Of a stretch of 64,000 nt of DNA, positions 58,452 through 64,000 are shown piece after piece (positions within the stretch are counted from its first letter, which is position 1; each line of letters begins with the position of its first letter). The notes beneath the pieces are model-generated. The model searched no databases and was not told where the DNA came from. It was given only the letters and a program-made list of their open reading frames with translations. A program made the position numbers and the translations under genes. Source of the DNA: Diphasiastrum complanatum (Eukaryota; Streptophyta; Lycopodiopsida; Lycopodiales; Lycopodiaceae); contig CM055097.1 of NCBI GenBank assembly GCA_029204225.1, forward strand, positions 34,656,804 through 34,720,803, given 5' to 3'.

Positions 58452-61400
58452 GTAGTATTTTACAGTCATTAATGATTTTATCTAATGATTGCATATCGAT
58501 TGAATAGTCAAAAGGATGACTAGATAATGATTTTGGACCAAAGATTGGGGTTTTTGGACTAGAAATGGGTTGCACTTAATAATTGAATAGTCAAAACTGT
58601 CAAGTTAATTAATAGTTAAAGTTACTGATACCAAATTGAACTTTTTCCTAGTACAAATTTGGATTTTTTTAACCTAAAACATTTTTGGAAGGGGGAAAAG
58701 AGTGGAAGTTTGAGATGAAGATGATTGGTTGTCTTAGTGATCCAGTTATTTTATACATTTAGTTCTTGAAGTATAACTAATTGCAAGTGAGAATAACAAT
58801 TGGAAATTATTTAAGATGACTGCCTCTAGGAATTTGGATTTCTTTTTCCCAATGCTAATTAGAATTTTGAGAAATCGATGATTCTAACAGAAAAGTGAGT
58901 GGCAAGAATGATAATCCATTTATGGAACCATCTTTGTTTTGCAATTAGATTTGGATCTTGCAAAGTAAAGCAGATGGAGGTGTTCCATTTAGGAATCTAG
59001 TAATTTGGATTCTTTCCTATTATAAAGTATTTCTTTGTAATGATTGTAACAACCAAGAGAATTCTAACCTATAAGAGAATTAAGTTCTTTTTACCGATTT
59101 TGAAATAGATATCGAATATCTAGGACAATATGATATTCGATTTTGTTGAGTTTCATGTTCCTTTTGGGTTAGTGAATGCAGTTGCGGCATTTCAACTATA
59201 CTTGAATGATACGTTTCATCTTGTCCATGTCAGAGTACGAAAAGAAGCCTGACACAAAAGCATGTTATTTTTTTTAAAGAGAAGCAACATCAAACTTTTC
59301 GTATTGAGATGTGATATTTCTATCACTCAGGATAAGATATTCTATGATTTTGAGGAAAAAGTCCGGTTTGTAATAGTATTGGATACTCATTACTGACTTT
59401 TTCAAGTCTTTGATATCTTATACGTTGTCTCCTGAGAACTTTTTAATCGAAATTATGGAATTTCTTTTCAAAAGGAGGGGAAGAAAAGATAGGAATAAGA
59501 CTTTCGATGAATCAGCCAGTTGCATAGATTTCTTTTGAGGAATCTAGTATGTGTGCAAAGATAGAACTATCCAGTTTTAAATAGAAAAACTCTCTAAGTG
59601 ATTATTTTGGATAATCTGGAACTAAAGGGATATTGGAGGTATTGAGCTATGAGATATTCATGAATATAAAAAGAAATGGTAAAGATTTAATTAAGGTTCA
59701 CTGATTTTTACCAAGTACCATTTTGCTATGGATTGAATAAGAGGAATAAAGCTTTAATCTTAACTTTATGTCCAAAGATGTATGTATAAGCTAGCCTAAT
59801 CTTGGTTTGTACACTAAGATCTGAAGTAGGCTAATGGGTAGAAGAAATTTTGTTAATAAGAGTTAGATGGTTGGAAAACTTGTGATGTGAAATTATTCAC
59901 TTCAAAGATCTCCTAGATATGTTATTTACTCATTAAAAATAGAGTTTGTTTGTAGCTGAGTTGCAAGATTCTCAATGAGTTATGTGAGTAACATATGTGG
60001 ATTATGGATGTCTGCCAGTTTATAGCCTATGTTTATGTATAGGAAACAGTTGGATATGTTGCTTTATGTACATCTTAATCTTGTGGATCTACTATGTGTT
60101 TCCTATGTAGTGAGGTTATATCGTATACTTAAACTAGTCAAAGTGCATAGACATATGAACAAGTAATGTGTGGAACAATTACTTGCAGGTTAATGGTTCT
60201 TTATGTGGAAAGAATAATTTATTAACTTAATGATGGTTGAGAAGAGGATCTAAATGTGGTGTTATACTAGTCTGCACTTAGACATTTAAGATTTCTGAAT
60301 CATTTACAATTGATTTGAGTAATTGGATTACTCATGTTTAGAAGTTAATTGGTTGAATAAGCAGTGTGAAGAGAATTTACTAGGAATTGTTTATTTTGAT
60401 CTATATTGCTTATAAGACACATGATTAGTGAGTCATCTGGATTCATTTATGAGAGTTGTGTGCATAGAATATAGAAGTTTCTTGATATAGAATATTTCTT
60501 GAAGGAGAAATATCCTAACTTATTGATTGTATCCCAGTGAGCTCATATTAGATGACAGGGTCTAACTAATATCAAGGATAACTGAATTCAGTTGGAATTC
60601 AGCAGAACTTTGTAATCTCTAGATGTTGTTCTAGGTCATTGTATAAAGTTTATGTTGTTAAAGAACATTGATATAATAGTCTTTAATTACTTTGTTGATT
60701 GTAGAATTTGGAATTCATAGTCTAGTTAAGAATCAGATTGAAAAAAAATTTAGTAATTTTCCTTCTGAAATAGATTTTAGAATGTTTCTTATATTTCCTG
60801 AGTGGTGTGTTGTACATATACTCCAATATCTCTCCATGATTAAGTATGGTTTTGGAATCATGTCAATTATGATTGACAAATCATAAGATTCTAAATGTTT
60901 ATGATTAATGGATCATAAATTGATACAAAGGCCATTAGAAGATTATATGGAAATATGATGATTTTTAAAATAGTGAGTAATTCTTGATCAATTGGGAAAG
61001 TTATGGAGTTAGATCTATTATTTGAACTCTAAATTTTTTTGCCTCTGTACATACTTGAGATTGTGTGGATCTCACAGACATGTTCATTAAGTAATTGGTG
61101 TACTTATGAGAAATTTTCTTATTTTAGTGGATGAAATTCTACTACAGATTGTAGTCAAAAAATGCTTGTGTATTGTTTCCAACCTAATCTCCGGTTCATT
61201 AGGAGACAAACAAGTCTATCAAGATTGAAAGTTGCAATATTCTTGCATATGTTGCTAGGAATAAGAGCCTCTAACTCAAGAGAGTATTTGTGGTACTTAT
61301 GATTGAGTTAAAGTCATTTTTATCTTGATGGATCTCCTGAGAGATTTTGGTGGGTTGAGTTTTTATACCTTAGTTTCTAAAAACATTCTAAGTGTATTTG

Positions 61401-61922
61401 TACCAAGAAGCATTTATGACAGGTCTACAAGTAATTGTGGATAGTCTTGGACTATAATTGTTTGGATCTTTAACTTTTGAACATTGATTTCCAATCAAAG
61501 GTGAATTTCACCCAGAGATTCATGTAAATTGAGGTTACATGAAGGGGATGTTACTCGATTGGAGATGATCAGGCCCAATAGAAAAAATTATCTCTTAGCA
61601 TACTTCTAAAGGTAGGTATAGTACTTCAGTGTAGAGATAGATAATTTGAAAATTATTCCATCTCTAAGTACTTATTTGATATTGAAGTCAGACTAAGTAT
61701 TGATTTTCAAGGCAAAGGTAAAAGTTAAATGATTAATTTGGTAGTTTTTGAACTTAATCTTTAGGTTTGGTTGACTGCTCATCCAGTGTATAATGTAACT
61801 TAGTTAATATGATGATGACAGTTGGATATATTGAAATTTTGTTCATTTGGAGAACTTATCACTCAATGTACCTTTGGACTCTGAAAGAGTACTCAGAACC
61901 AAAGATAAACAATTGAGAAGAA
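58452..61922 (+). mobile_element. Gypsy H internal region, highly degenerate
   Basis: Around 59135-59225 a Ty3/gypsy RT motif survives: FVEFHVPFGLVNAVAAFQLY, then LNDTF (family pattern YEFLVMPFGLTNAPATFQ.LMN). No other domain was confidently read. The plus strand is strikingly poor in C and rich in T and TG, as expected after heavy deamination of methylated cytosines. It ends at a purine-rich stretch (GAGAAGAA) before the 3' LTR. No long ORF remains. Confidence 0.65.
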
Positions 61923-62400
61923 TGTTATGTCCATGTCCAATATGTGGGATTCAGAATAATTCCTAACATGGATAGCCGGTCACTCCAGTGTGTGTAGTTA
62001 TTAGTTATGTCTCGTCATTCCAAGCTTGGCCTATAAAGTAATTAATAATCATATGAGGGCCCACACCTGTAAATGGACATAGAAGCACTTGCATGGTGTC
62101 TGACTGCTATAATGCAAGAATAGGAGGTCAATAGCTTAATATAGACTACATGGTGATCCTAAGAGAAATATTCTCTTCTCTTGGAGAGAATACATACCAT
62201 GGAAACTTGCCCATCTCCTTATTGGAATTTCATATTCTGGAGCTAGTTTTCCTCTCATCTCTTGCATTCACTATGACATGGGGGTGAAGCGGTTAGGGTA
62301 TTGACTAGCCATTTCCTGTTGGTTGGGTTTTTACTCCACAGGTGTCATTTTGGTTGTTTGCAACAGGATCTAGTCCGATCTTCATAAGGCAATTCTTACA
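61923..62400 (+). mobile_element. Gypsy H 3' LTR (478 bp)
   Basis: TGTTATGTCCATGTCC... to ...GGCAATTCTTACA. Its first 260 bp match 53945-54157, which fixes the left edge. The right edge is where the G-rich minisatellite resumes. The flanking GAGGG (left) and AAGGG (right) could be a slightly decayed target-site duplication, although the repetitive target weakens that. Confidence 0.82.
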
Positions 62401-62679
62401 AAGGGGCTGAGGGAGGGGTCGAGGGAGGGCTGAGGGAGAGGCCGAAGGGCCTGTTGGCTGGCCAACAGGAATAGAAACGATTATGAAATGAAAGCACAGT
62501 GATGATTGTGCTTAACAGGATCATGGATTACTTGGAGAACGGAGTTTTACAAGCTGTTCTTTTGTGTTGAATCAAATTATCAGAGTAGGAGCCTTAGACT
62601 GTCGTGAAAGAGAGATTGCAAAAATGACTAGGCATCTTTGACAACCATGCAATCTTCTAATTTTGATAATCTGATATGA
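62401..62679 (+). repeat. GGCCGAGGG minisatellite, right part, and flank
   Basis: GGGCTGAGGGAGGGGTCGAG and similar units to about 62450 continue the array broken off at 53944. From 62451 to 62679 there is unassigned DNA with a short palindrome TGTTGGCTGGCCAACAG (62451-62467). Confidence 0.7.
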
Positions 62680-63891
62680 AGAGAGAATGTAGAGTTAATT
62701 TTCAAGGAAGACAACGTCACGGCTGACAAAGATATGACCTATATCAACATCATAGATACGATATGCCTTGTGTGATGTTGAATAGCCGATAAAGATATAC
62801 TTATAGCTTACTAGATCTAACTTCCTTCTCAGATCAGACGGAATTTGTGCATAGCAGAGACATCAAATATACGTAAATGTTTCAGACTTGGTTTGTAGTC
62901 GTAGTAGGCTTCAAAGGGTGTCTTGGAGTTGACTACCTTCGTGCTGGAATAATTTTGCAGATAGTAGGCTGTAGAAATTGCTTCAGCCCAAAAATTCTGG
63001 GGTAATTGAGCATTGACAATCATGGATCGTGCAGCTTCCAGTAATGTTCGGTCCTTGCGCTCGGCTATGCCATTTTGCTGTGGAGTGTAGCTGGTTGTGA
63101 ACTGATGATGCATGCCACATTATAGTAAGTAGTCTACCATTTCATTTGATACATACTCTCCCCCTGAATTAGACCGTAGAGCCTTGATTCTCTGACTAGT
63201 CTGATTCTCAGCATATTGCTTGAATTCCTTGAAGCAATTGAATGCTTCTGACTTGTTCTTTATGAACATGACTCTGGTGAACCAGGAGAAGTCATCAATA
63301 AATGTAATGAAATATAGAGCTTGACCCAAAAAGGGTATGCTCATAAGACCACATAAGTCACTGTGAATTAGTGATAGAATGGACTTCGCTCTTTTGGCTT
63401 GGGCCTCTTGGAAATTTTGTTCTAGGTTGTTTCTCTAATAGACAATTTTCACAAACAGTCTGATTAGTTGTAGAAACAACATTGATATTCATATTCTTGA
63501 CCAATTTGTTATGATGCATGTACAAGATTGAACGCATGTTTAAATGACCTAGTCTTTGATGCCAAATATGAGCATCAAAGTTACTCACAGAAAGTGTATA
63601 ATCATGACTCAAAATATACAGATTTCCTTCTCTGCGTGCACAGAGGATTTCATTAGAGTTCTCATCAAAAATAGTACATCGACTAGCAATAAATAAAGCT
63701 CTATAGTCTTGATCAATGATCTTGCTAATAGATAATAGATTCTTTGTTAATTTGGATACGTAAAGTACACCATTTACCTGTCTAGTGATGTCGTCAGGGA
63801 ACTGCAATCGAATAGAACCTTGTCCTTCAACCTTGTGTGAACTTGAGTCGCCGAAGAAAATGTACTTTGAATTTGTTGCTTTGTTACTCAA
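62680..63891 (-). pseudogene. Copia J: protease tail and integrase
   Basis: Minus strand from 63891: protease tail and pre-integrase (LYVSKLTKNLLSISKIIDQD; HHCC-type HIWHQRLGHLNMRS with CENC). The core contains FIDDFSWFTRVMFIKNKSEA and YTPQQNGIAERKDRTLLEAA with the catalytic Glu. The second catalytic Asp is replaced by Asn (LRSNSGGEY). Then FWAEAISTAYYLQNYSSTK, and after a frameshift GYSTSHKAYRIYD and VSRDVVF to about 62690. Stops and frameshifts occur near 63345, 63118 and 62828. Gag, RT and LTRs are absent. Confidence 0.9.
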
Positions 63892-64000
63892 ATTTTCTGA
63901 TGGATCGAACTGTCAACTCGGATTTTTCCAAAGGATCAAAGGACCCTTTATACTGTCAAGTCGAATTTTTCAAAAGACTCGAATTTTTTAAAAGACCCAA
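63892..64000 (-). repeat. TTCGAGTC array with landmark, continuing past the window
   Basis: Reverse complement of the landmark seen at 25253-25325 and 44950-45025: CAACTCGGATTTTTCC, GGACCCTTTATACTGTCAAG. Units AATTTTTCAAAAGACTCG follow. The copia J fragment begins exactly where the array starts. Confidence 0.75.

Overview
The window looks like nuclear DNA of a land plant. It holds one clearly intact host gene, eIF4A, with a non-coding first exon and GT-AG introns. The rest is mostly a graveyard of plant-type Ty1/copia and Ty3/gypsy retrotransposons, Helitron-like termini, long AG/AC/AT microsatellites and degenerate minisatellites. This composition suits a large, repeat-rich genome such as a fern, but the sequence does not prove the lineage. 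No tRNA, rRNA or CRISPR was seen.

Region by region. 1-2.8 kb: eIF4A (four coding exons, 412 aa) behind a promoter with two opposed G-boxes. 2.8-9.9 kb: minisatellites, unassigned DNA and a broken RRP1-like pseudogene on the minus strand. 9.9-12.4 kb: copia B (RT-RNase H) and its probable 3' LTR. 12.6-15.8 kb: a minisatellite, a Helitron-type hairpin and a minus-strand LTR/PBS region. 15.9-18.1 kb: copia A, cut off inside integrase. 18.1-19.6 kb: the 3' end of a gypsy-like element with an unrecognised ORF, a polypurine tract and an LTR. 21.3-25.6 kb: two tandem Helitron-like copies, a third terminus facing them, and a TTCGAGTC array. 25.9-28 kb: copia F. 28.6-31.9 kb: a diverged direct duplication of unknown DNA. 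32.9-41.1 kb: nested or truncated copia elements K, D and C around an LTR of the same family as the one at 18.9 kb. 44.6-47.3 kb: a Helitron-type terminus followed by about 2.5 kb of degenerate arrays. 48-50.5 kb: an LRR-kinase pseudogene, another Helitron terminus and copia E. 51.4-53.5 kb: a decayed Helitron helicase, an array and a 3' terminus, all in the same orientation. 53.8-62.45 kb: a gypsy element in a G-rich minisatellite, with copia G inserted in its 5' LTR. 62.7-64 kb: copia J next to another array.

The most unusual signal is a recurring Helitron-like 3' terminus: a hairpin with consensus GCCCGTCAACGACGGGC, then ACTCTTTA, then CTAG. It occurs at seven places (CTAG present), plus one hairpin without CTAG. 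The termini nearly always abut a TA or TG microsatellite, and two convergent pairs share one microsatellite between them. Several copies carry an 18-bp minisatellite (TTCGAGTC + A-rich half). A conserved non-repeat landmark in three arrays shows that those arrays share descent. A Helitron helicase remnant lies upstream of one array and terminus. Together these suggest an undescribed Helitron-like family with large internal minisatellites and a strong association with microsatellites.

Apart from eIF4A, no gene here looks functional. All retroelement ORFs carry stops, frameshifts, deletions or altered active-site residues, although copia B keeps a 418-codon RT-RNase H frame.
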